A stretch of DNA of 64,000 bases from G965276675 sp965276675 (lineage in GTDB: Bacteria > Acidobacteriota > Terriglobia > Terriglobales > Acidobacteriaceae), in NCBI GenBank assembly GCA_965276675.1, contig OZ255624.1, forward strand, positions 2,728,001 through 2,792,000, in the 5' to 3' direction. Within the stretch, counting starts at the first letter, position 1. Each line of letters starts with the position of its first letter. The notes beneath the pieces are model-generated. The model was not told where the DNA came from. It searched no databases and was given only the letters and a program-made list of their open reading frames with translations. This document shows positions 16,328 through 24,959 of the stretch, piece after piece. Position numbers and translations under genes: made by a program.

Positions 16328-18397
16328 TCACCGCTTATGCAGCGAAATCACCGTCACACTCTCGTGTGGAAAGACATGCGTAAACCCGCCCCGCGACACA
16401 TGCTCCGTGCTTTCGGCAGGTACTACATGCTCCGGCTCTTCCTCGTCATTTCCGTCGTAAACACTCCCGGCATCCAGCGTCTGGAGCTTCGCAAGACCTG
16501 TCGCCGCAAACCCTTTCACGCTCAGCGTTGTGGTGAGGTCCCGCGTCAGCAGCCGGTTCACGCAGAACAGCGTCAACGTATCGCCGGCATCATTCAACGC
16601 CGCGATCACATCCAGATTCGGCACCTCCGCGATCTCCGGCAGCCGCGTCACACCCTTGTGCACCGCATAGCTTCCGGCATCGGAGCTCACCGCCACCGGC
16701 CGCGTCGCGTCCGCGGTCGAGTACATCCGGAAGGCGTAATATGCTGGCGCCGCATAGACCTGCGACCGCTTCTTCCAGATGCCCGCGAACTCGATGATCC
16801 CCGTCATATCCGAGATTGGCACGGCCTGCGCATTGCGCATCAGCATGTTGAAAAACCCTGCCGCTCCGATCGCGCCACCCATATTGCTGTAGTTGGGCGC
16901 GCGGTCCGAATGGCCCAAATACAGCCACTCCGTAAACGCAACATGCGCCTTATTCGCAAACGCTGGAGTGGCGTTGATCTGCCCCTGCATCGCCTCGAGC
17001 CTCCGCCCTAGCTCAACCGGGAGCGCAAAGGCTGCCTCTGCCACAAAATCCGGGGTAGCGTGCGGTAGCTCCACCTGGTCCGTCGTTACCACGAAATGGG
17101 TAGACAGGTAATCGAAGGTCCCCGCCGGGTTCGTCAACTGCGCTGCGTTCCACTCCTGGTAGTGGTCGGGATCCTGTCCGGTCGCGATTAGCCGCGCACT
17201 CTTGTCCGCGCTGCGCGCCGCCTCGCTGAAGGCGCGCGTTCGTCCGGGCAACTGCGCGAGCGTCGGCGATCCCAGGTTCCACCCGCCCCACAGCTCATTG
17301 CCCAGCTCCCACAGCAGACCGCTCCCCGGCTGGAAGTGCCCATCGGTATACTGCACCCACCCGGCCGCCTCTTCCGGAGTGCCGCTGCCCAGGTTCAGCG
17401 CGATCTGCGGCTCCGCGCCAATCAGCTTACAGAAACGGAGAAACTCATCGGTGCCAAAGGTGTTCAACTCCGGAATACCCCACGCTATATTACGCATGCT
17501 CACCCGTTTATCTTCCGGCCCGATGCCGTCCTTCCAGTGGTACCCCGAGGTGAAGTTTCCGCCAAAGCGCACCACCGGCGTGTGCATCGCCTTGGCCATC
17601 GCCACCATCTCCGGGTCCAGCCCGTCCACCGCATCGGCAGGCATCAGCGAGAGTTGGTCCAGATCGACGCGCTCGTCGCCCTGCACCTCCACTACAAAAT
17701 CCGCTGGATCGAGCCTCTGTAGCTTGTCCTCGGGGAGAGTGAGCGAGAACGAATATTTGGTCCACTCGGGTGCGGCGGCATTCACCTGTGCCGATGCCAG
17801 CGCCGCAGACGTTACGGTCCTCTCTTTGTCGTTCCGCTCGCGAATCGAAACATTCAGCCCCGCCGGGCCACTTATATGCTTGGCATACAAGCTCCCGTTG
17901 TAGTGAAGCGTTCGCTGCACCGGCAGGTATACCTTCTGCCGGATGCCCGTCGGCTCCCCGGGCACGCTGATCACCTCGAGTGACTGGTTCGAGTTCGCCG
18001 CGTCACCCCGGTGCGGCTCATAGCGGTTTTGCTGCCGGTAGTCCACCGGCTCCCAAGGCAGCGGCAGACCCCACCCCGACGCACTTCGTAGCCCCGGCTC
18101 ATCCCGGATCATTTCAGCTACGCGCGATGCGCTCCAGAGACTCCCCTCAAGCGAAGGATTCTGCAGGATCTCCGCCCACAGCCCGTTGTAGGTCGAATTC
18201 CCGATCGGCTCCAGAAAGCTGCCATAGATCGTGCGCGGAATCTTATAACCTGCCTCCTTGCTCGCATCGATCACCACCGTCGGATGTGCCGGTACGGGCG
18301 TAGTCTGGTCGATCTGACCGGGCAGCGGCATGGCGGTCAGCAACAGCGGGGTAACCCCCAGAACAGCAAGCCGCATTAAAGTCGATAAAGAAAGCAA
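16328..18397 (-). CDS. Secreted alpha-L-arabinofuranosidase (GH51)
   Basis: This enzyme class removes terminal arabinofuranosyl residues from arabinoxylan and arabinan. The frame is open to 18433, but a GGAGGGA ribosome-binding site sits just upstream of a TTG at 18397, giving 689 residues and a clean signal peptide (MRLAVLGVTPLLLTAMPLPGQ region); ATG 18376 is the alternative. An N-terminal beta domain includes PRTIYGSFLEPIGNSTYNGLWAE. The barrel contains VVRFGGNFTSGYHW, the acid/base motif LLWELGNELWGG (Glu368 from the TTG), and the nucleophile VAFTEWLYLG (Glu490). A C-terminal beta-sandwich completes the family pattern. The gene lies upstream of the GH5-like enzyme. Activity is inferred from motifs; some GH51 members are endoglucanases. 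Confidence 0.88.
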   Translation of the reverse strand: MLSLSTLMRLAVLGVTPLLLTAMPLPGQIDQTTPVPAHPTVVIDASKEAGYKIPRTIYGSFLEPIGNSTYNGLWAEILQNPSLEGSLWSASRVAEMIRDEPGLRSASGWGLPLPWEPVDYRQQNRYEPHRGDAANSNQSLEVISVPGEPTGIRQKVYLPVQRTLHYNGSLYAKHISGPAGLNVSIRERNDKERTVTSAALASAQVNAAAPEWTKYSFSLTLPEDKLQRLDPADFVVEVQGDERVDLDQLSLMPADAVDGLDPEMVAMAKAMHTPVVRFGGNFTSGYHWKDGIGPEDKRVSMRNIAWGIPELNTFGTDEFLRFCKLIGAEPQIALNLGSGTPEEAAGWVQYTDGHFQPGSGLLWELGNELWGGWNLGSPTLAQLPGRTRAFSEAARSADKSARLIATGQDPDHYQEWNAAQLTNPAGTFDYLSTHFVVTTDQVELPHATPDFVAEAAFALPVELGRRLEAMQGQINATPAFANKAHVAFTEWLYLGHSDRAPNYSNMGGAIGAAGFFNMLMRNAQAVPISDMTGIIEFAGIWKKRSQVYAAPAYYAFRMYSTADATRPVAVSSDAGSYAVHKGVTRLPEIAEVPNLDVIAALNDAGDTLTLFCVNRLLTRDLTTTLSVKGFAATGLAKLQTLDAGSVYDGNDEEEPEHVVPAESTEHVSRGGFTHVFPHESVTVISLHKR

Positions 18398-18433
18398 GAG
18401 TCCCTCCAGGCTGGTACACAGCCGTAGTTGCAA

Positions 18434-19013
18434 GCCATTACATTTCTATACTATGAAACGCCTTTGAAGCTTACAGCCCCATCCTCTGCAACGCCGCGCA
18501 CGGCCCCGTACTCCGTGTTGGCCGTCTCGATATCTGCTTTGCCTCCGGAGTGTCCAGACGCTTGAGTGGCCATGGCTGGAGATCCGAAACATAAACATAG
18601 GGCAAACACCGCCATTACAAACATCCGTTTTGCTCAGATCTACAATCGCTCCTTGTTTCGTCCTTGGCGAAGATTAGCCATAAAGTTCAATGAGGCCACT
18701 GCCTCGTTTGTGGCAGGGCTCGTGGGCTGCAGCACAGCTTCCAAGATTTGGCGTACAGAAAGACGACGCAGTCAGCCAAGGATGCGGGAGTGTTGCTCCT
18801 CCTGTCCTTGAAGTCTGGTGCGGAAACGCAGTGCAACTTGCCCTAACACTACAACTTTTGGGAGTAACGTTACCCGAATGAGGCATAGCAGGAAGCATTA
18901 GCGTCTCCTAACCTCTTCACAGGTTTTGGAATCGGCACTCAAACCCATGGGCGGTCACTCCTTTGGGCAAGGGCTGATGAAACGATGACCGATTCAAACC
19001 AAGGGGAGCTCTC
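18434..19013. other. Intergenic region with no recognised gene
   Basis: This 580-bp gap separates the divergent GH51 and amidohydrolase genes. Plus- and minus-strand open frames around 18566-18898 have no recognisable motifs or convincing ribosome-binding sites, and I do not call them. The region presumably holds promoters for both flanking genes. A more AT-rich stretch at 18580-18680 is the best candidate, but I see no clear -35/-10 pair. Confidence 0.45.
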
Positions 19014-20894
19014 ATGTGCGTCGCGTGTTCTTTATCAGCTGGATTGGGGAAGATAGCTTCCGAAAACATGCGTTCCGGACGGAGCGCTAGAACAGGTGGT
19101 GTACAGATGGGGCGTCGGCAGTTTCTTGGGGGTGCCCTTGCCATGGCTGGTGCTGCAGGGGCGGCTGGAATGGGTTTGCCGATGCTTACCGGCTGTGCGA
19201 GTTCGAACCCGAAACCGAACCCACCGTCGCCAGATGGAATGGCAACCATGGCCTTCACCAACGGAGCCGTCTACACCATGGCGGCGGCACAGCCTCAGGC
19301 TCAAGCGGTCGCGATCAATGGAAACAAGATCCTCGCCGTTGGGTCCAATAGTTCCGTGCAGTCGTTCATCGGGCCTAAGACCAAGGTCATCGACCTTCAG
19401 GGCCAGATGCTGATGCCTGGCTTCGTGGAAGGCCATACCCACCCGTTCCTGGGGGCGTACTTCACCAGTGGAGTCGATCTGCAATTTCCTACCCTGCAAG
19501 AGGCATTGGACGCTATCACAGCCTACGTCGCAGCAACTCCAACGGGGCCGTTGCGCGGCTTTGGATGGCGCATGGACATGTTCCCCCCCGATGGACCCAC
19601 CCGCCAGATGCTGGATGCCATCGTCAGCGATCGTCCGATCATGCTGTTCGCAATCGACGTCCATAGCCTCTGGTGCAACAGCAAGGCCCTAGAGATCGCC
19701 GGCATTACTTCATCAACACCCGATCCGATTCCCAACTTCAGCTACTTTTATCGTGATGCACAAGGAAATCCCACAGGTTTCGTGCTTGAGGTCCTTGCCG
19801 AACTCGCAATCGTCAATGCTGTGGAGCCAGTGACTGTGGCGACCATGTCGAGCTATCTCAAGGCATGGTTTCCGAAAGCCGCGGCAGCCGGAATCACCAC
19901 GCTCTTCGATGCTTCGGTCCCCCCGCTCGCCGATGACGAGGGCGATATCATCCAAACCTACGCCAACTATGAAGCCAGTGGGGACATGCCATTCCGCGTG
20001 GTCGCCTGCCATGCGGCGACAGGGCCAAGTGCGGTCCCCGCGGCTGCTACCACCACGATCGCACTCAGCAAGAGATTCAACACCCCTCTCGTCCAGGCTC
20101 GCGTGCTGAAGATTGTCGCGGACGGCACGGAGGAGGGATGGACGGCGAAGATGCTGCAACCCTACACCGACAGACCCGACGAGAGCGGCACCTCGCCCTT
20201 TACCCAGAACCAGATGAACTCCATGGTGGCTGCGGCAGATCTGGCCGGCATCGACGTTCATATCCATGCCTGTGGAGATGCGACGGTCCGTTCCGGCCTG
20301 GACGCAATCCAGGCTGCCATCGCGAGCAATCCGGCCCGCGACAGGCGGCACACCATCGCGCACAATGTCCTGGTAGACGATGCGGATATCCCGCGCTTTG
20401 CCAAACTCGGAGTGATTGCGGAGTTCTCGCCCAACTGGCACTCCTACGATCCGGATACGACTGTGGTCCTTCCGACACGCCTTGGGCCGGACCGGACAGC
20501 CAAGATCTATCGTCCGAACTCCGTTCTACAGGCAGGAGGCCGTATATCGATGGGATGCGACTGGCCGGCCGCAGGATATTTCTCCACGTACAAGCCGCTT
20601 GACGCCATTCAGATCGGCGTGACCCGCAAACTGCTTGGCAAGACGGACTCCGATCCTGCCCTCCAGCCCACCAGTGAGTGCCTGTCACTAGCAGATGCTC
20701 TCGCCGCCAACACTATCGGAGCGGCGTACCAGCTGAAGATGGAAACCCAGGTTGGCTCCATCGAAGTGGGCAAGTTGGCCGATCTGATTGTCCTGGAAAA
20801 GAACCTCTTCAACGTCCCCGTCTCGAGCATCGCTTCCACCAAGATTGTCATGTCCGTGATGGACGGGAATATCACCCAAACTGCGTCTGCGTGA
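19014..20894 (+). CDS. Tat-exported amidohydrolase (YtcJ-like, amidohydrolase 3)
   Basis: This 626-residue enzyme starts at an ATG with a strong AAGGGGA ribosome-binding site 7 nt upstream. The N-terminus carries a twin-arginine motif (GRRQFLGG), a hydrophobic stretch and a lipobox-like LTGC, so export of the folded enzyme and perhaps lipid anchoring are likely. The catalytic part is an amidohydrolase-3 domain: FTNGAVYTM start, MPGFVEGHTHPFL (H-x-H metal ligands), VDIHIHACGD-like HIHACGD, and HTIAHNVLVDD. It ends with the GSIEVGKLADLIVLEKN beta-sandwich motif. YtcJ-like proteins hydrolyse amide or N-formyl bonds of varied substrates, and the substrate here is unknown. It stands alone at the edge of the mobile-element-rich region. 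Confidence 0.88.
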   Translation: MCVACSLSAGLGKIASENMRSGRSARTGGVQMGRRQFLGGALAMAGAAGAAGMGLPMLTGCASSNPKPNPPSPDGMATMAFTNGAVYTMAAAQPQAQAVAINGNKILAVGSNSSVQSFIGPKTKVIDLQGQMLMPGFVEGHTHPFLGAYFTSGVDLQFPTLQEALDAITAYVAATPTGPLRGFGWRMDMFPPDGPTRQMLDAIVSDRPIMLFAIDVHSLWCNSKALEIAGITSSTPDPIPNFSYFYRDAQGNPTGFVLEVLAELAIVNAVEPVTVATMSSYLKAWFPKAAAAGITTLFDASVPPLADDEGDIIQTYANYEASGDMPFRVVACHAATGPSAVPAAATTTIALSKRFNTPLVQARVLKIVADGTEEGWTAKMLQPYTDRPDESGTSPFTQNQMNSMVAAADLAGIDVHIHACGDATVRSGLDAIQAAIASNPARDRRHTIAHNVLVDDADIPRFAKLGVIAEFSPNWHSYDPDTTVVLPTRLGPDRTAKIYRPNSVLQAGGRISMGCDWPAAGYFSTYKPLDAIQIGVTRKLLGKTDSDPALQPTSECLSLADALAANTIGAAYQLKMETQVGSIEVGKLADLIVLEKNLFNVPVSSIASTKIVMSVMDGNITQTASA

Positions 20895-21212
20895 GCCAAA
20901 GCAGGCGTGGTGTTTCACGAAGTCACGGGGGTGCGCCACCCCCTGTGGCTTTGTGGGACACCTCAAGACAAGGAAACCTATGTTCATACTGTGACAGCAG
21001 TGTTGGAGTCCCGTCAGAAACGGACAATAAAGCACGTTAGGGATTGTGCAGCTCAAATATGGACATAACTGACGGATTCAGCTCTTCGCGCAAAGAATAG
21101 TTCCGGTCCGCGTTACGCGTGACATCCTTACCCACCTGAAGGCCACCACCTTCGTGGTATTAGCTTCTCACTTTCGGTTCTGCAAGATCGGTGCATTGCT
21201 CTAGGGGCTCAT
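20895..21212. other. Intergenic region containing a transposon end
   Basis: This 318-bp gap before the lectin gene contains a Tn3-family terminal repeat at 21005-21041, annotated separately. I see no other coding or RNA feature. The sequence 21042-21212, inward of the terminal repeat, shows no transposase similarity and probably holds the lectin gene promoter. Confidence 0.5.
21005..21041 (+). repeat. Tn3-family (Tn21-like) terminal inverted repeat, copy 1
   Basis: The 37-bp segment starts GGAGTCCCGTCAGAAACGG and continues ACAATAAAGCACGTTAGG. It matches the copy at 22549-22585 except at a few positions. Both closely resemble the Tn21-subgroup end (GGGG..., CTCAGAAAACGG, AATAAAGCACGCTAAG). 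The GG end is outermost, so the element interior should lie to the right, over the lectin gene. Confidence 0.75.
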
Positions 21213-22451
21213 ATGTTCGCCAGCACGTCTTCCAAGCTGTTCCAATTCATCTCTTTACCAACCTCGCTTATCGCATTGGCGCTGCTGGCGGGCGTCGTCG
21301 CTTGCTTGGACGGATGTCAGGCTGGAACGGCCATCTCGAATGGATCTGCTCCGTCAGGTACCTTGGGGACATCCCCACCTTCGTCGCCACCATCGGATTC
21401 AACGAGTCCATGCGATCAAGTGCAGGCTGACGGAAGCTGCCTTATCGGAGGACGTTCTCTCGCTCCTGGTGAGAGTTGGTCCACCGGACCAGGCGGATAC
21501 CCGAATCAAACGACGTTGAGCCTTCAAACCGATGGCAATCTTGTTCTATACCATACGGACCGTTCCTCTAACGTTACTGTCCCACTCTGGGCGTCGCAAT
21601 CGCAAGCAACCTGGTGCGACGCGAACTTTTTCGCGCCCGGCGGAAATGAATATGGATTTGATGATTACACAGGCAGCGCGTGTACTGCGGACTCGGTAAC
21701 GTTTTACAGTGGAACCTTCGGTGTCCTCGGAAGCATGAATGTACACGACTTACACACCTACTCGGGTAGGGAATCCGACTTCACCTTGAACAACACCGTA
21801 ATCTGGGAGACAAAGACTAACTGTCCCGGCTGCGACGGCGCTACCCTGGTGATAAAACCTGACGGAAATATGTTTACTCTGGGAAGTGACGGTGTCACCT
21901 ATTTTAACGCCTTTAGCGGACCCCTCCAGATGCAGAACTGTGATGTCACGGAGGCGGACGGTACCTGTACTATCCATCCCGGCAGCTCGGGCCGAGGTCT
22001 TCAGCGCGGGCAGGCTTGGAGGAGCGCCACTACAATCCTGGTACTGCAAGGCGATGGCAATCTGGTGTTGTACGACACCCGGAATGGAGCTCATAACGTA
22101 TTATGGGCTGCGGCCTCCCAAGGTAACTTCTGCTCAAATACTTTGTTTTACCCAAATTTGAGCTCGACTCCATCTAATGGGGATAAGAATCAACGATGTG
22201 TGATCACCGCGTTCAACTTCGACTCGGACGGGAACGGCGTTGCCATTGGAGAGGGCGACAGGGTCGATTTTGAGAATTTCGACTATGGCAACCCCATTCG
22301 TTTCATCAATGAGCCAATATGGTCGACCGATAGCAACAATCCCACGCCGGTTCCCGACGCGACCTTGGCGGTCCAGTCGGATGGTAACGTAGTCATCAAA
22401 TACAGCGATGGCAGCGTCAAGTGGAGCACCAATACAAAATTCGGGTTGTGA
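21213..22451 (+). CDS. Secreted or lipid-anchored bulb-type lectin (B-lectin) domain protein
   Basis: This 412-residue protein has an N-terminal export signal ending in a possible lipobox (VVAC, about residue 31), then a Ser/Pro/Thr-rich linker. At least three B-lectin strands of the Q-x-D-x-N-x-V-x-Y type follow: LQTDGNLVLYH (about 110), LQGDGNLVLYD (about 280) and VQSDGNVVIKY (near 395). Each is followed by a W-(A/S) triad strand (LWAS, LWAA, KWSTN). Repeated DGSC/DGTC and other Cys pairs suggest disulfides and an extracytoplasmic location. These monocot-mannose-binding folds occur in plant lectins and in lectin-like bacteriocins; here binding of mannose-rich glycans is plausible but unproven. 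The gene lies between two directly repeated Tn3-family ends and is less GC-rich than the flanking genes, suggesting transfer. Confidence 0.82.
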   Translation: MFASTSSKLFQFISLPTSLIALALLAGVVACLDGCQAGTAISNGSAPSGTLGTSPPSSPPSDSTSPCDQVQADGSCLIGGRSLAPGESWSTGPGGYPNQTTLSLQTDGNLVLYHTDRSSNVTVPLWASQSQATWCDANFFAPGGNEYGFDDYTGSACTADSVTFYSGTFGVLGSMNVHDLHTYSGRESDFTLNNTVIWETKTNCPGCDGATLVIKPDGNMFTLGSDGVTYFNAFSGPLQMQNCDVTEADGTCTIHPGSSGRGLQRGQAWRSATTILVLQGDGNLVLYDTRNGAHNVLWAAASQGNFCSNTLFYPNLSSTPSNGDKNQRCVITAFNFDSDGNGVAIGEGDRVDFENFDYGNPIRFINEPIWSTDSNNPTPVPDATLAVQSDGNVVIKYSDGSVKWSTNTKFGL

Positions 22452-22548
22452 TGGATCAAGCTCTCGATCTAGCCAGGCCATGACTGTTGCAAACGCTGTG
22501 ACCGCAGAGCTTACGTGACCTTCCGCCACAAAGAAGGAGACAATGGTA

Positions 22549-22585
22549 GGGGTCCCCTCAGAAACGGACAATAAAGCACATTAGG
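22549..22585 (+). repeat. Tn3-family (Tn21-like) terminal inverted repeat, copy 2
   Basis: It starts GGGGTCCCCTCAGAAACGG and continues ACAATAAAGCACATTAGG. The outer GGGG end faces left, and a decayed minus-strand tnpA 3' end begins just inside it, exactly the arrangement at the tnpA end of a Tn3-family transposon. Confidence 0.82.
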
Positions 22586-22589
22586 GACG

Positions 22590-22880
22590 GTTCGGGGTTC
22601 GGAGAAGCCTCAAATCTGCCTTGGGCGACCCTGACGCCTTTCCACTGGTAGTCTCCGGTCAGGTTGATGTGCTCCCTGCCGAGCGGGGAAAGGTACTTGA
22701 ACAGCCTAGGATCGAGGGTCCGCTCGTTTCGAACTGATTTGGACCGCCCTCTCTATGTACACGGTGTTCCAGAGTGCGATAGCGGCCGTGACGAGAGTGA
22801 GGCCGCTTGCGCGATAGCGTTGCTGCTCGAAGCTCCGATCCCTGAAATTTGTCGCTATTCGTAGCCTTATTTCGCCGCCT
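22590..22880 (-). pseudogene. tnpA: Tn3-family transposase C-terminal remnant (Tn21-like)
   Basis: Minus-strand translation gives FRDRSFEQQRYRASGLTLV, then TAAIALWNTVYIERAVQ in one frame. It then gives LFKYLSPLGREHINLTGDYQW and VRVAQGRFEAS in another frame. These are the hallmark C-terminal motifs of Tn3-family DDE transposases (RYRASGLNLV..., LSPLGWEHINLTGDY). At least one frameshift separates the two parts, and all N-terminal and DDE sequence upstream is gone. The remnant ends against the terminal repeat at 22549-22585, so this is the tnpA end of a broken transposon. Confidence 0.82.
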
Positions 22881-22945
22881 GGAAGCCTCCAAGATCGGGG
22901 TGATGGCTACACGATCCAGCATTCATCGTCAGAAGACTTTACATC

Positions 22946-24136
22946 ATGAAGTTAGCTCTTCAGTCTATGGATATACGTCTCATTCTCGTTATAGGTTGCA
23001 CCCTCCTTGCGGCAGGGGCTAGCTCGCTTCTGCTTGTCAAGATGAGCAGCCCTCGATTAAGAGGGCTGCATTGGTTGGGTTTTGCATTCACTTCCGCCGT
23101 TCTGGGAACTATCATTTTGCTGTTCTCAGACAAGCTGTCTCCATTGTTGTCCAATGTGCTTGCGGATGCATTGATTCTGCTGGCCTTTATTCTTCTGCAT
23201 GTCTCTTTCCTCGATCTTTTCGAGGCTAAGTCTTTAACTTCCGACTTCGGTCCAGGTCTGCTTACATTTCAGATCATTGGCTACCTACTGCTTTTCAATC
23301 TGGGCTACGGCAAAAGGTCCCGACTATTTCTGTTCAGCTTGCTAATCGCTGCACAGGTGTTACAGACTGCAGTGCTCCTGATCCGCAAGACGGTCCGAGA
23401 GATTCAGGCACCCGGCCGCTTCAGTGCTTACCTCTTGATTGTCTTCGCTGCTTTCAACCTGGCAAATGCCCTGATGATGACGTTTTCATTTGCCGCAACG
23501 CCAGCAGCTATGGCCGTCATCGTTGCAGTCGGCGATATCATATTCATCGATGTGGGGTTGGGGCTGGCATTTGGATTCTTTTGGCTCACAACCGCCCGCC
23601 TCTCCTGGAAGCTGGATGAGCTTGGAAGCATCGATTCCCTAACGGGTTTGCTTAACCGCCGAGTGTTTGTGGAACGGTGCAATGGTGCGATGGAGCGATA
23701 TAAATGTGGCGGAATCCCATTTTGCCTACTGCTCATGGATATAGACCACTTCAAAGGAATCAACGATCGCTTCGGACATCATAGCGGTGACGCGGTGCTT
23801 CTCAGAATCGTCGAAGAGATTCGCTGGGTTACACGCGATGTAGACGTACTTGGCCGTTGGGGCGGTGAAGAATTCGTTATCTTATTGCCCAACGCTTCGC
23901 CTGAAGACGCAGTCGCCGTAGGGGAGCGAGTTAGATATCAAGTAGAGGGGATTAAGCTGTCTCTCATGGAGGAAACTCAGCCACATGTTAATGTCGATCA
24001 TGTGGTTACAGTGAGCCTGGGAGGAGCCAGTTATCGCGGTCTTCACGACACAATCCAGGAAATGTTGCATCGCGCTGACAATGCACTATATGAAGTAAAA
24101 AAGAGTGGGAGAAATCGTCTCCTTCTAATAGAGTAA
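22946..24136 (+). CDS. Membrane diguanylate cyclase (GGDEF)
   Basis: This 396-residue protein makes cyclic di-GMP from two GTP. The first ~215 residues hold six to seven hydrophobic helices (for example IRLILVIGCTLLAAGASSLLL, FQIIGYLLLFNLGYG and VIVAVGDIIFIDVGLGLAF), a membrane sensor of unknown ligand. The GGDEF domain begins near residue 226 (DSLTGLLNRRVF), has LLLMDIDHFKGIND near 262-274 and the active-site GGEEF at 306-310. An inhibitory I-site R-x-x-D (R297-D300) sits exactly five residues before it, so product feedback is likely. The domain looks intact and active. Base composition is lower in GC than in the flanking housekeeping genes. It is enclosed by two opposed Tn3 transposase remnants, suggesting it arrived as, or was trapped among, transposon cargo. 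Confidence 0.92.
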   Translation: MKLALQSMDIRLILVIGCTLLAAGASSLLLVKMSSPRLRGLHWLGFAFTSAVLGTIILLFSDKLSPLLSNVLADALILLAFILLHVSFLDLFEAKSLTSDFGPGLLTFQIIGYLLLFNLGYGKRSRLFLFSLLIAAQVLQTAVLLIRKTVREIQAPGRFSAYLLIVFAAFNLANALMMTFSFAATPAAMAVIVAVGDIIFIDVGLGLAFGFFWLTTARLSWKLDELGSIDSLTGLLNRRVFVERCNGAMERYKCGGIPFCLLLMDIDHFKGINDRFGHHSGDAVLLRIVEEIRWVTRDVDVLGRWGGEEFVILLPNASPEDAVAVGERVRYQVEGIKLSLMEETQPHVNVDHVVTVSLGGASYRGLHDTIQEMLHRADNALYEVKKSGRNRLLLIE

Positions 24137-24174
24137 GCGATCAGCTTGCCTTCGCCGGTTGGCGAACTTAAAGC

Positions 24175-24600
24175 CGCAAGAACCGCCTCTACCAGGCCTT
24201 CTGCGAGCTTGGCCGAGTAATCCGCACCGGCTTCCTGCTCCGCTACATCTCGGACGCACAGCTGCGGTCGACTATTCAGGGTGATACGAACAAGAGCGAA
24301 GCCCTCAATCGCTTCCTGAAATGGACCTTCTTCGGCGGCGAAGGTGTCATCTCCGAGAACAGCCGCGACGAGCAGAGAAAGACCATTAAATACAACCACC
24401 TGGTGGCCAACTTCCTCATCTTCTTATAACCTGTGCTCACTGACCCGACTTGTCCAAACCTGGAACAACGAGGAGAAACCGAGCCTGAAGACGCCATCGC
24501 CGCCATCAGCCCCTATCTCACCGAGCACATCAACCGCTTCGGCGATTACACCCTCAATCTCGGCAGAAAACCGCCCCAACCCGACTACGGCTACACCCTG
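24175..24600 (+). pseudogene. tnpA: Second Tn3-family transposase C-terminal remnant
   Basis: Plus-strand translation gives KNRLYQAFCELGRVIRTGFL, LRYISDAQLRSTIQG, TNKSEALNRFLKWTFFGGEG and RDEQRKTIKYNHLVANFLIF, then an in-frame TAA at 24427. In the same frame it resumes with EPEDAIAAISPYLTEHINRF and GDYTLNLGRKPPQPDY. This is the classic end of a Tn3-family transposase. The stop replaces the usual HNV after LIF. The first ~800 codons are missing, with a stop just upstream at 24169. It differs in motif from the minus-strand remnant at 22590-22880, so at least two different Tn3-family elements contributed. Confidence 0.88.
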
Positions 24601-24729
24601 AGATCCCTAATGAAACCTGATTGGAGCGCGGTGGTCGTCCGTGCCCCCGCCACAATGAGGGCAGCAGTACTAAGGGCGCCGCCGTCGGCTTTTGTGAAGT
24701 CGGGGATCATCGCGTGCTGCATATATAGA

Positions 24730-24766
24730 GGGTCACTACACCAAACGTAAAAATCGTACGCTAACG
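24730..24766 (+). repeat. Tn3-family terminal repeat, second class, copy 1
   Basis: GGGTCACTACACCAAACG followed by TAAAAATCGTACGCTAACGG. The AAAAATCGTACGCTAA inner part matches Tn501-type ends. A closely similar copy in the same orientation lies about 20.4 kb away at 45164-45201. The interior side (right) shows no transposase. Confidence 0.65.
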
Positions 24767-24959
24767 GTTCTCGGCCGCTGCAGCCAGCGCTACTTCCGAA
24801 TCGCCGACAAACCGGGAGTAAAGTGACGAGATGCGCGTCGGTACCAATGTGAACATTGATAGGAAAGGTCGTAAGCCTTCCCCTCCAGGAGGGACGCCGA
24901 AACTGTAGCCGTTGCCACGCGTAGAGCAGGATTCCGGCACTGTTGGCCAACCGCGCCTA

